A DNA stretch of 64,000 nt from an uncultured Verrucomicrobiales bacterium (GTDB lineage Bacteria > Verrucomicrobiota > Verrucomicrobiia > Verrucomicrobiales > Akkermansiaceae), in contig CALDZJ010000009.1 of NCBI GenBank assembly GCA_937944055.1, forward strand, positions 23,961-87,960, given 5' to 3'. Each line of letters begins with the position of its first letter. The first letter of the stretch is position 1. The notes under the pieces were generated by a model, which was not told the origin of the DNA, did not search any database, and was given only the letters and a program-made list of their open reading frames with translations. This document shows, in pieces, positions 7,859-15,922 of the stretch. The position numbers and the translations under genes were made by a program.

Positions 7859-9589
7859 CTAAAGGTTACGGAGAGATTTTGCAGGATCACGAAAGGCGGC
7901 CATCAAGGCGGGCACCAAGGCGGCAAGCAGGCAGAGAATCACCGCCACCACTGAAATCACAATGAGCTGAGGCGGCTCAACCAAGGCTGGCAACTCACTC
8001 ATCCCGTGGAATTCTGGCGGGAAGGGATCGATCCCCAAGCCTCGGAGAATCGTGACAATCCCCTCACGGTAATGGATTGCTAAAAGCCCCATCGCGAGCC
8101 CCAGCAGCGCTCCGCCCACTCCCACAATGAGCCCTTGATAAACGAAAACTCGGACAATCTGGGAGGGCCGGGCCCCCAGCGCCTTCATCACTCCTATTTC
8201 CTGCCGCTTCTGCACCGTCACGGTGTACATCACCGCCATGATGCTGAAAGCCGAAAGCAGCGTAATAAAGGAAAGAGCAAAACTCATCATCACCTTCTCG
8301 GTTTTCACGAGTTGGAACTGCTGCGAATGGGTCACCATCCAGCTTTGAAAAAGCCACCGTTCATCTTGGTTCTCACGCAGCTTCTTAGCCGTTTCCTCAG
8401 CGCGATACGGGTCCTCCACTCGTAAGCCGATTGACTCCACTCCTCCAGCGAGCCCTTTGAGCTCCATCCCGATCGAAAGCGGAAGAAAAAGATCCGGCCC
8501 CTGCGAGCGCTGATTATCAGCATAGACCCCTTGCACCACCAATGTCTTAGGGACTACAAATTCCTCGATCTCACGAAAGCCCTCATTATCCGCCTTCTCT
8601 AAATCTAACTCCCGCAGCTCCCGCAAGCGCTCCAAGAGCTCCGCCTGAGTCCCGCTCTCATAAAAACTCAGCCCCCCTTCCTCTCGCTCGCTTTCATAGA
8701 GAAGATCCAGAATCTCACCTAATCTACGCCGCTCAACTGCCCGCATGGGCTTCCCCTCAGTCATCTCCGGGCCATTCGGAGTCTCCACCTCGACTGGGAC
8801 GAGGCTCTGGATCAGGCGATAAGCCTCTAACAACTCGCTCGAGCCTGCTCTTTCCTCCTCTCCCTCCAGAGTGAAAAGCGTCTTCACGGCCTCCTCGAAG
8901 GGCTGAAAAACATCAGGATAAAGATCCCACGCCCGCTCTTCCGGGACCCGGTAAACATCCATCACCGCCTCCAGATTACTCGCCGCAATCAGGCGAATTT
9001 CATCACCCGGCTTCAAGCGCAAACCCTCAGCCAAAACCTTAGAAATCACGACATTCTTATCCCCGTAAATCGGGCGCGTGTTCACCGCAGGAACGCCCGA
9101 AAGGTCCCCATCTTGAGTCGCTGTCACCGCTTCCGCAGCGCCCCCCACTGCCAGATCAAAGTCCACCTGACTCGCTGGGTAATTTTGCAAATCTAACATC
9201 TCACGCAGCGCTCCCACTTGCTCCTCATTGTCAGTATTAATCGCGCGGAACCTCACCGGCCGCTGCCACAACTTAGAATCTAAAAGGACAAAGCCCTCCA
9301 CCAGCGCATAAGCGCTTTCCACTCCTGCGGCCTTCGCAAAAGACTCCTCAGCCTCAGCCCAATCATAGATCAAGCCATCTCCCTCATTCGCATAGACCGA
9401 CACATGAGGAGAGAAGCCCAAGAGGGTCTCTTTGAGATTCCGCTCGAAGCCATTATGCACCGAGAGAACCACGATCAAAACCATCGCCCCGAAGGCCACT
9501 CCTAAAAGAGAAATCAGGGTGATGATCGACACGAAAGTGCGCAGAGGGTTCAAATACCTCAGGGCCAGGGTCCAGCTGAATGACTTCAA
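7859..9589 (-). CDS. LolC/LolE-type ABC transporter permease (FtsX family), enlarged
   Basis: Inner-membrane permease of the lipoprotein-releasing type. The N-terminus reads ALRYLNPLRTFVSIITLISLLGVAFGA, the characteristic LolC/E start and first membrane segment. The C-terminal FtsX/MacB domain holds three more segments, with YTVTVQKRQEIGVMKALGA, the diagnostic coupling helix. The region between is a periplasmic domain of about 370 residues, so the 576-residue protein is much longer than the ~400 of E. coli LolC/E. I place the start at TTG 9589 because homology begins there; no in-frame ATG is nearby and AGGGG/AGGA lies upstream. No LolD ATPase gene is adjacent, so its partner must be encoded elsewhere. 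Confidence 0.85.
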   Translation of the reverse strand: MKSFSWTLALRYLNPLRTFVSIITLISLLGVAFGAMVLIVVLSVHNGFERNLKETLLGFSPHVSVYANEGDGLIYDWAEAEESFAKAAGVESAYALVEGFVLLDSKLWQRPVRFRAINTDNEEQVGALREMLDLQNYPASQVDFDLAVGGAAEAVTATQDGDLSGVPAVNTRPIYGDKNVVISKVLAEGLRLKPGDEIRLIAASNLEAVMDVYRVPEERAWDLYPDVFQPFEEAVKTLFTLEGEEERAGSSELLEAYRLIQSLVPVEVETPNGPEMTEGKPMRAVERRRLGEILDLLYESEREEGGLSFYESGTQAELLERLRELRELDLEKADNEGFREIEEFVVPKTLVVQGVYADNQRSQGPDLFLPLSIGMELKGLAGGVESIGLRVEDPYRAEETAKKLRENQDERWLFQSWMVTHSQQFQLVKTEKVMMSFALSFITLLSAFSIMAVMYTVTVQKRQEIGVMKALGARPSQIVRVFVYQGLIVGVGGALLGLAMGLLAIHYREGIVTILRGLGIDPFPPEFHGMSELPALVEPPQLIVISVVAVILCLLAALVPALMAAFRDPAKSLRNL

Positions 9590-9670
9590 GATGCAGATTC
9601 CTACCCCTTCCCAAGCCCTCCCGCAACTCCACACTTCACAGCATCGTCACTTGCCGTCAAAGTCCCCTCC

Positions 9671-10048
9671 ATGATCAAGTTTCTCCACACCCGCATTCGG
9701 GTCTCAGATCCCGCCGCCTCCATCGCCTTTTATCAAAAAGTCGGCTTCCAACTCGGCCAGCAAAAAAAATCTCCCCAAGGCAATGAGCTGGCCTTCATGC
9801 ACCTCCCCGGCAGCGAGCACTTCCTAGAACTCACCTACTCTCCAGACTTTAAGGTCGAATTCCCAGAAGACCTCATGCACACCTGCGTGGGAGTCTCAGA
9901 CATCATTGATTATTGTGACCGCCTAGAGAAAGACGGCTTAGAAATTTGGCCCAGCAGCTGGCGTGAGAAATTTTCCTCCGGTGAGCGAAAAATGGCCTTC
10001 ATCACTGACCCAGATGGCTATGAAGTGGAGATCTTAGAAGTCGATTAG
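9671..10048 (+). CDS. gloA: Glyoxalase I (lactoylglutathione lyase-like, VOC family)
   Basis: A 125-residue VOC-fold enzyme expected to isomerise the methylglyoxal-thiol hemithioacetal, a cytosolic detoxification step. Sequence positions match E. coli GloA: FLHTRIRVSDPAASIAFY with metal ligand His6, LELTYS with Glu54, LMHTCVGVSD with a His ligand near residue 70, and the terminal ITDPDGYEVEILE with the last Glu ligand. The four-ligand pattern H-E-H-E is therefore complete. coaX starts 3 nt after its stop, so the two share a transcript. Confidence 0.88.
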   Translation: MIKFLHTRIRVSDPAASIAFYQKVGFQLGQQKKSPQGNELAFMHLPGSEHFLELTYSPDFKVEFPEDLMHTCVGVSDIIDYCDRLEKDGLEIWPSSWREKFSSGERKMAFITDPDGYEVEILEVD

Positions 10049-10051
10049 TCC

Positions 10052-10777
10052 GTGCACCTTCTTATCGACAACTCCAACACCCGCACCAAGTTCGCCCTCG
10101 ATAAAAACGGCGAACTCTCTGCGTGGCGCGCCATCATCCCCACCTCTGAGCTCTCCCCCCAGCGTCTCACCAGCACCCTCGCAGACCTTGCCTTCACGCA
10201 GGTCACGCTCTGCTCCGTGGTCCCACGATGCGCTGAAATGATGGAAGCATTTTTCAAAGTCCCCACTCATCGCGTCTCCCATCAATCGAGGCTCCCCATC
10301 AGCATCGACTATCCCCAGCCTGAACAAATCGGAGCAGACCGCCTCGCAAATTCCTCCGCAGCTTTTCTCACCTACCAAGGCCCGGTCATCGGCATCGACT
10401 TCGGCACCGCGGTGACCTTCGACGTCGTCTCAGGAAATGGAGCCTACCTCGGCGGCGTCATCGCCCCCGGCACCGCCTCCCTGCGTGACTACCTTCACCA
10501 AAAAACCGCCCTCCTCCCTGCCATCACCCTAGAAGAGCCTCGGTCCGCCATTGGCCGCAGCACGGAGGACGCGATGCAAGTCGGCGCGGTCATCGGCTAC
10601 CGTGGCCTGATTCGCGAAATCCTCAGCGCCCTCACCACTGAGCTAAATGGCGAGCTCACGGTGGTCGCCACGGGCGGAGACGCAGCCCTCATCAGCGCTG
10701 GGCTTCCTGCGATCCATCACCTCGATCCTGACTTGACGCTGCGCGGCATTCAGGCCATTGGCCAGCAAAACCTCTAA
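10052..10777 (+). CDS. coaX: Type III pantothenate kinase
   Basis: Catalyses the first step of coenzyme A synthesis, ATP-dependent phosphorylation of pantothenate, in the cytosol. Actin-fold (ASKHA) motifs of CoaX are clear: LLIDNSNTRTKFAL (phosphate 1), the GADRLAN segment that binds pantothenate, IGIDFGTAVTFDVV (phosphate 2 with catalytic Asp), and GAYLGGVIAPG, followed by VVATGGDA. The 241-residue length is typical. It begins with GTG at 10052, only 3 nt after the glyoxalase stop, implying translational coupling. Confidence 0.93.
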   Translation: MHLLIDNSNTRTKFALDKNGELSAWRAIIPTSELSPQRLTSTLADLAFTQVTLCSVVPRCAEMMEAFFKVPTHRVSHQSRLPISIDYPQPEQIGADRLANSSAAFLTYQGPVIGIDFGTAVTFDVVSGNGAYLGGVIAPGTASLRDYLHQKTALLPAITLEEPRSAIGRSTEDAMQVGAVIGYRGLIREILSALTTELNGELTVVATGGDAALISAGLPAIHHLDPDLTLRGIQAIGQQNL

Positions 10778-10856
10778 AGCCCCCCTTCCCAAAAAAAAGA
10801 TCAGCGAAACATGAGCATTCCCACCCGCTCTTTAAAAGACTAAAAAATCCACCTCT

Positions 10857-11810
10857 ATGAGTGATCTCCCACTAGCCCTTGGCATTGATTTTGGCGGAAC
10901 TTCCGTGAAAACCGGAGTTCTCTATCGCGGCAACCTCATCGAGGAAGCAGCCCGCATTGACACCCAAGAATTTGAAGCCGCCCCCCCGCTCATCGCGCGA
11001 ATTCATGAGACGATTGTCGAACTGCGGGATAAGCACCCCGGGATCGAGGCGATCGGCCTTGGCGTGCCCGGCTTCGTCGACTTCCCCAGCGGAATGGTTC
11101 ACAATCTCACCAACGTAAAGGGCTGGCAAAAAATCCACCTCAAACACGAGCTGAACGAGCTTAGCAAACTTCCCGTCACGGTCGAAAATGACGCCAACTG
11201 CATGGCCTACGCCGAGTGGAAACGCGGCGCGGGGCGCGGCATGCAGAACCTCGTCGCCATGACCCTCGGAACAGGAGTCGGAGGAGGCATCGTGGTCGAT
11301 GGTCGGATGGTTCGCGGCGCGAACTACGTAGCCGGAGAACTCGGACAGAGCTCGATCGACTACCAAGGCGAAGCTGGGGCATACGGAAATCGTGGCTCCC
11401 TAGAAGACTACGTCGGTAACCAACAAATCACAGACCTCGCGCACGCCGCTTACACCAAGGCGGGAGAACACAAAGACCGCAGTGACTGTGCACCCGCCAA
11501 GCTCACCACCCTCGCCCTACAAGGCGATCCCATCGCCCTCGAGATCTGGGATCAGATCGCTCAAAAGCTCTCGACCGCTCTCATGAACTGCTGCTGGCTC
11601 CTCAACCCAGAGGCCATCATCATCGGCGGCGGCGTTGCTAAAGCTGGGCCCCTTCTCTTCGAGCCGCTCGAAAGGCAGCTCCGCGCCCAACTCAGCCCAC
11701 CATTCAAAGATCACCTCCGTATCCTCCCAGCCCGCTTCGGGAATGAGGCCGGCATCGTCGGAGCAGCCAGCCTCGCCCTAGAGGAAGCGGGCTTTGATAT
11801 CGATGACTAA
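10857..11810 (+). CDS. ROK-family sugar kinase (glucokinase-like) without the zinc motif
   Basis: A 317-residue cytosolic kinase of the ROK family. N-terminal phosphate loop LALGIDFGGTSVKTGV, catalytic segment VENDANCMAYAEW (Asp of NDAN is the base), TLGTGVGGGIVVDG, and the adenosine motif IIIGGGVAKAG are all present. ROK proteins normally have a zinc site built from a His and a CxCGxxGCxE loop. Here the equivalent stretch around residues 165-180 reads GQSSIDY, then AYGNRGSLEDYVG, with no cysteine at all. Glucose is the commonest substrate of such short, HTH-less ROK kinases, but specificity cannot be read. It ends 43 nt from a convergent phosphodiesterase gene. Confidence 0.86.
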   Translation: MSDLPLALGIDFGGTSVKTGVLYRGNLIEEAARIDTQEFEAAPPLIARIHETIVELRDKHPGIEAIGLGVPGFVDFPSGMVHNLTNVKGWQKIHLKHELNELSKLPVTVENDANCMAYAEWKRGAGRGMQNLVAMTLGTGVGGGIVVDGRMVRGANYVAGELGQSSIDYQGEAGAYGNRGSLEDYVGNQQITDLAHAAYTKAGEHKDRSDCAPAKLTTLALQGDPIALEIWDQIAQKLSTALMNCCWLLNPEAIIIGGGVAKAGPLLFEPLERQLRAQLSPPFKDHLRILPARFGNEAGIVGAASLALEEAGFDIDD

Positions 11811-11853
11811 GGCGGGCCGGAATTTAAGAACGCAGACGCTAGATAAAGCACAG

Positions 11854-13206
11854 CTAGAGCGGATTCGCCAAAGAATCCCTAATCCAGCGAAAGACCGCCT
11901 CCGCCGAGTTCACTCGCCCAGCACCCTCCCCAATCGCCACCGGTTGCTCCGACTCAGGCACCCGATCCCGGCCATGCGAGCCCTTCACCAAGTTCGCATC
12001 GAGCGGAATCACATCCATGAGCCCGCGCATTCCAAGTTTCTTTTTCGCGAGAAAAGCCGCGATCTTCACGAGAGGAAATTTGAGATCTGGATCGATGAAT
12101 AACTCCACCGGATCATAGCCCGGCTTACGATGAATATCAATACAGCGTGCATAGTCCGGAGCCTTCGCATCATCTTGCCAAAAATAGTAAGTGAACCAAG
12201 CATCAGCCTCAGAAACGGCCACAAAATCCCCTCCGCGCTCGCGGCCCATCCCCTCTCCCCACAGCGCGGACCCTTCACGAATCTCCTCCACCCCCTCCGT
12301 CTCTAAAACGACCCCACGCACCTCCTCGGCAATCGCGGGATCATTCACATAAACATGCGCCACCTGATGATCAGCCACCGCAAAAGCCTGACAGCCCCCA
12401 CAATCCAGCGTCTCTAGACCCAGCTCATCTTTCACTTGGATCCAGCCCTTTTCTCGAAAAATACGATTCAAGTGAACGGGCCGTGACACTTGAGAAATAC
12501 CATACTCCGAGAGCACTAACACCTCGACTCCTCTTCCCTCATAAAAAGCAATCAAATCGCACACGACTTGATCGATCGCCTCATACTCCGCAGCCAGCTC
12601 CGGCGCGCCGGGACCTATCTTTTGTAAACTATAATCGAGATGAGGCAGGTAAACTAAGCTCAACTGAGCTTGCTCTTTTTCCTCAATCCAGCGGGCACTC
12701 GCCGCGATCCATTCCGATGATGCAAGGCCCGCTTTCGGACCCCAAAAAGCTGGAAAAGGAAAGTCCCCCAAGTCAGCCTTCATCTCCTCCCGCATCCCCA
12801 TCGGTTGCGTATGAATATCAAAAAATTTCCGCCCATCTGCGGGATAAAGAGGCCGTGGCGTGGCCGCAAACTCTGCCGATGAATACATATTATACCACCA
12901 GAACATCTTGGCGCAGCTCGCCCCCGCAGCCTCCCAAACTTTTTCCCCCTTCACCAGATGGTTCGATTGTTTCCAAAATTTCACCTCAGCCGCCTCACGA
13001 TCATACCAGCCATTCCCCACAATTCCGTGCTCCCCTACCGCCCTCCCCGTAAGATAGGAACTCTGCGCAGTACAAGTCACAGCCGGAAAGGCAGGCGGGA
13101 AACTCTGCACCTCACGCGCCGCTGCCCATTTCTTAAGACAAGGCATCTCCGCCAGGACGCTTTTTGTAAGTCCCACCACATTTAATACTGCAACCCTTCG
13201 CTCCAT
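11854..13206 (-). CDS. Alkaline phosphatase-fold phosphodiesterase/nucleotide pyrophosphatase family protein
   Basis: About 450 residues from the ATG at 13206, chosen because homology starts at MERRVAVLNVVGLT and an AAAAGGCG precedes it. The frame is open upstream to 13293 but the extra residues look non-coding. Motifs: PAFPAVTCTAQSSYLTG, where Thr is the likely nucleophile, GEHGIVGNGWYDRE, LVYLPHLDYSLQKIGPG (metal Asp/His), VLVLSEYGISQV, and DIHRKPGYDPVELFIDP near the C-terminus. No signal peptide is seen, so it is probably cytosolic. The family hydrolyses phosphodiesters; the true substrate is unknown. Related proteins occur in ebo-type clusters, but none of the other ebo genes is next to it. 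Confidence 0.8.
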   Translation of the reverse strand: MERRVAVLNVVGLTKSVLAEMPCLKKWAAAREVQSFPPAFPAVTCTAQSSYLTGRAVGEHGIVGNGWYDREAAEVKFWKQSNHLVKGEKVWEAAGASCAKMFWWYNMYSSAEFAATPRPLYPADGRKFFDIHTQPMGMREEMKADLGDFPFPAFWGPKAGLASSEWIAASARWIEEKEQAQLSLVYLPHLDYSLQKIGPGAPELAAEYEAIDQVVCDLIAFYEGRGVEVLVLSEYGISQVSRPVHLNRIFREKGWIQVKDELGLETLDCGGCQAFAVADHQVAHVYVNDPAIAEEVRGVVLETEGVEEIREGSALWGEGMGRERGGDFVAVSEADAWFTYYFWQDDAKAPDYARCIDIHRKPGYDPVELFIDPDLKFPLVKIAAFLAKKKLGMRGLMDVIPLDANLVKGSHGRDRVPESEQPVAIGEGAGRVNSAEAVFRWIRDSLANPL

Positions 13207-13366
13207 CGCCTTTTCCCATAAACAAAAGCCACCCGAGGCGAAAGTCTGAAAGCCTAAAAGGCGCATCTCTCCCCCCCCTCCTCGCTCACTCATCCCATTT
13301 TTCCTAAAAAAAAATTAGAGCGCACTGCTAGCGCTCTTGCCTTTCTGCATCTACCCTCTTGGAATC

Positions 13367-14977
13367 ATGAATCCTCGCTTCTTCCTCGCGTCCTTAGCTC
13401 TCGCAATTGGACTCCTCCTCGGCTGGCTCCTCACCCAGTCTCCAAGCGAGGAAACAAAGCTCGCTCAACAGAAAAAGCGCCCTCGCCCTGACCTCATTCC
13501 CATCGCTCCAAATCCCAAAAGCGAGCGAAAGCTCGGACAGGCTTCTCAGCGCGATTCCAACTTCGACCCGAATGCTCTCCCCTCCGAGCGACTCGTCGCT
13601 TTTACAAACGAGAACGACTTCCAAAATTTCCTCAAAAGACTCGCCAACTCTAAGGTCCGTAATCTTGGCCAGATTAATGGCCTGCGCGCCGTGCGACTCG
13701 GCTTTGACCAGCTCAGCGACCTCGATGCGCTAGAACTCGATCCCGATGACTTAGAATTTAACTACCCCGTCCTCATCCCCGAGTTGCGGGAACTTGAGCC
13801 GCAGGAAGGCCTAGTGGGATTTGGAGGCTCGGCGCTCACTTTCCTAGGCATCACCACTGACAACTCAGACTGGGGACGCGGCGTGAAAATCGCAGTCATC
13901 GATAGTGGCATCGAGCCTCACCTCGCCCTCAGTGATCGCATTGAGCACATCAATCTCGTCGAGATTGGCGAGGGTGAGTCTCCCAATAGCCACGGCACCT
14001 CCGTGGCCTCGCTCATTGCCGGAACTCACCCCAATCTGCGCGGAGTGGCTCCCGCATCTGATCTCATTTCAGTCCGTGTGGTCGACGAAAGCGGATTTTC
14101 CAGCTCCTTTCTCCTCGCTCAGGGCATCATCGCCGCCTCCGATGCCGGAGCGAATTTAATCAATATCTCCCTCGGTTCTGAGGGCGATAGCCCCATCGTC
14201 AGACAGGCCGTGCAATACGCCACCGAGCGCGGAAGCGTGATCTTCGCCTCCTCCGGAAATGAAGGGGCAGAGAACTCCGCCTTCCCCGCAGCCTACCCAG
14301 AAGTCCACTCGGTGGGCGCGATCGATGCGCTCGGCCAGTATGTCAATTTCTCAAATAGGGATGGAGAACTCTCGCTCGCAGGGCCGGGCTATGAAGTGCG
14401 CGCCGCCGTCCCCGGTGATAATGTGACCGCCTTCACCGGGACCTCCGCCGCCGTCGCCTACCCCGTCGGCGCAGTTGCCGCGATCATGACCCAGAGCGAG
14501 CCTCCCCTGACCGCCCAAGCAGCCACCCAGATCTTGATCGATCACGCGAACGAGGCCGGCCGCCCCGGGGCCGACTCAGAATTCGGAAATGGCATCATTA
14601 ATCTTGGCCGCGCACTGCAGCGAGACACAGCCGGCATTGTCGATCTTGCCGTGGCCTCCCAAACCTACCTCAACCCAGATCCCGCCGCTCAGAACTCGGG
14701 AGGCCTCCAAGTGAGCATCGAGAACCGGGGCACTGAACCCGTCTTCCAATCGACAGTTGACATCAGCATTGCTGGGGATTTTTTCCCCTTCAATATCCAG
14801 TCACTCCAGCCTAACGAGCGCCGCGTGGTCACGATCCCGGCAGGCTTCGGACTCTTACAGAGGGAAGGCCAGCTGAGAGTGCAATCTCAGATCAATCTTA
14901 ACGATGATCGCCGCGATTTCCTTCCTAGCAATGACCGCCGTGATGAGCTAATTTTCCTTTCTCGTGATGAGAATTAA
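13367..14977 (+). CDS. Secreted/anchored subtilisin-like serine protease (S8) with propeptide and C-terminal CARDB-like domain
   Basis: A 536-residue exported protease. Residues 1-25 form a signal peptide or anchor (FFLASLALAIGLLLGWLL). Residues ~65-125 resemble an I9-type inhibitory propeptide. The peptidase domain has Asp179 (KIAVIDSGIEP), His209 (NSHGTSVASLIAG), oxyanion Asn298 (FASSGNEG) and Ser360 (FTGTSAAVAYPVGA). The last ~110 residues (from VDLAVASQTY) look like a CARDB-type beta domain. I use the ATG at 13367 (TTGGAATC upstream) because the ten preceding codons break the signal peptide. Its end overlaps the next gene, a cysteine-peptidase-like protein, so the two are coupled. Confidence 0.88.
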   Translation: MNPRFFLASLALAIGLLLGWLLTQSPSEETKLAQQKKRPRPDLIPIAPNPKSERKLGQASQRDSNFDPNALPSERLVAFTNENDFQNFLKRLANSKVRNLGQINGLRAVRLGFDQLSDLDALELDPDDLEFNYPVLIPELRELEPQEGLVGFGGSALTFLGITTDNSDWGRGVKIAVIDSGIEPHLALSDRIEHINLVEIGEGESPNSHGTSVASLIAGTHPNLRGVAPASDLISVRVVDESGFSSSFLLAQGIIAASDAGANLINISLGSEGDSPIVRQAVQYATERGSVIFASSGNEGAENSAFPAAYPEVHSVGAIDALGQYVNFSNRDGELSLAGPGYEVRAAVPGDNVTAFTGTSAAVAYPVGAVAAIMTQSEPPLTAQAATQILIDHANEAGRPGADSEFGNGIINLGRALQRDTAGIVDLAVASQTYLNPDPAAQNSGGLQVSIENRGTEPVFQSTVDISIAGDFFPFNIQSLQPNERRVVTIPAGFGLLQREGQLRVQSQINLNDDRRDFLPSNDRRDELIFLSRDEN

Positions 14978-15818
14978 AGCCCCCCTCTTTCTCTGTATTC
15001 TCCTCATCTTCCAAGCCACGCCTGCCACGCTCGCTCAAGATCATCTCTCCGATCACCCCCAGACTCCGGCCAGCCTCCATTGGCTTAGCGCCCCGAACCC
15101 TAGCTCACCCGCCGTCAATCAACTCCGCACTGATGGGAACGCCTGCGGTCCCGCTTGCTTACTGGACTCCTTCCGTGCGGGGAGCCAAAAATGGCGTCAA
15201 TCAATCGCCAAAATCAAGGGCCCTAACGACCACGCAACCCTCAAGAAAATCATCCGAAATCACGGGAAACTCGGCTCCCGACTCGATCCCAAAAAAGCAC
15301 GCTGGAACGGGCGCTATGGCATCAACGGCATGGACCTCGCCGACATCGCGAACGAGCTGCGCAGCGAACGCTGGATGGGAAGAGTCACTCAGAAGATTTT
15401 CTTCCAAAACCCACGCGAAAGCGATCGAGCCCTCCTCAAACGCGTCCATAAGCGCCTTTCACACTCACTCAAGAAAGGCCTCCCTCCCACGCTCCGCGTC
15501 CGCCGTGTCGCCCTGCGCTCAGTCAGGAAGACTCCACAAGGCCCTGACCACAAGACTTGGCTTGCCGTAAAATCCCACTTCCTCGTTCTGACCGGCCTCC
15601 CGGCCAAGCTCCCTAAGAACGCCCTCTCCTTCCCCGTCACTTATCATGATCCTTGGGGTGGTAAAAAACTCAAAGGCCATGTCCGGATTGCGCAGCCCAC
15701 GCACCCCGGCTTGGCCACCCTCCTTGCCGACTTCCCCGGAACCACCGTGGGGAAATCACTCCTCCGCTCTGGCGAGGGAAACGGCCTCTCACTCTCCTCC
15801 GCCATCGGTCTCTTCTGA
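14967..15818 (+). CDS. Secreted C39-like (papain-fold) cysteine peptidase-like protein
   Basis: A 283-residue exported protein with a clear signal peptide (residues ~1-23, FLCILLIFQATPATLA). The sequence VNQLRTDGNACGPACLLDSF carries the Gln and Cys60 of a papain/C39-like active site; His204 in SHFLVLTGLP and Asp228 in YHDPWGG complete a plausible catalytic triad. It lacks any ABC transporter domain, so it is not a bacteriocin exporter. I choose ATG 14967, the second codon of a GTG-started frame. Either start overlaps the S8 protease stop (11-14 nt), indicating translational coupling of two extracytoplasmic peptidases. Natural substrates are unknown. Confidence 0.7.
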   Translation: MRIKAPLFLCILLIFQATPATLAQDHLSDHPQTPASLHWLSAPNPSSPAVNQLRTDGNACGPACLLDSFRAGSQKWRQSIAKIKGPNDHATLKKIIRNHGKLGSRLDPKKARWNGRYGINGMDLADIANELRSERWMGRVTQKIFFQNPRESDRALLKRVHKRLSHSLKKGLPPTLRVRRVALRSVRKTPQGPDHKTWLAVKSHFLVLTGLPAKLPKNALSFPVTYHDPWGGKKLKGHVRIAQPTHPGLATLLADFPGTTVGKSLLRSGEGNGLSLSSAIGLF

Positions 15819-15922
15819 CCCCCGAAACTCTGAGCCCCTAAACCTTTCATAATCAGCTCGCCTCGCCCAGCCTCCTAAGATTAGAACTTGCCCCTTCCCA
15901 CTTCCGAGTCGAATGTTCTGAG

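Noticed and set aside
12483..13052. A 189-codon plus-strand frame opposite the phosphodiesterase gene
   Set aside because: Low-complexity Pro/Ser/Thr/His-rich product, antisense to a gene with clear motifs.
11854..13206. An ebo-type metabolite cluster, from the phosphodiesterase and the TIM-barrel gene
   Set aside because: The two genes are 9 kb apart, and no UbiA-type prenyltransferase, dehydroquinate-synthase-like or TatD-like genes are next to them.
14967..15818. Bacteriocin export or maturation gene, because of the C39-like site
   Set aside because: There is no transmembrane or ATPase domain, no ABC transporter gene beside it, and no double-glycine leader peptide candidate nearby.
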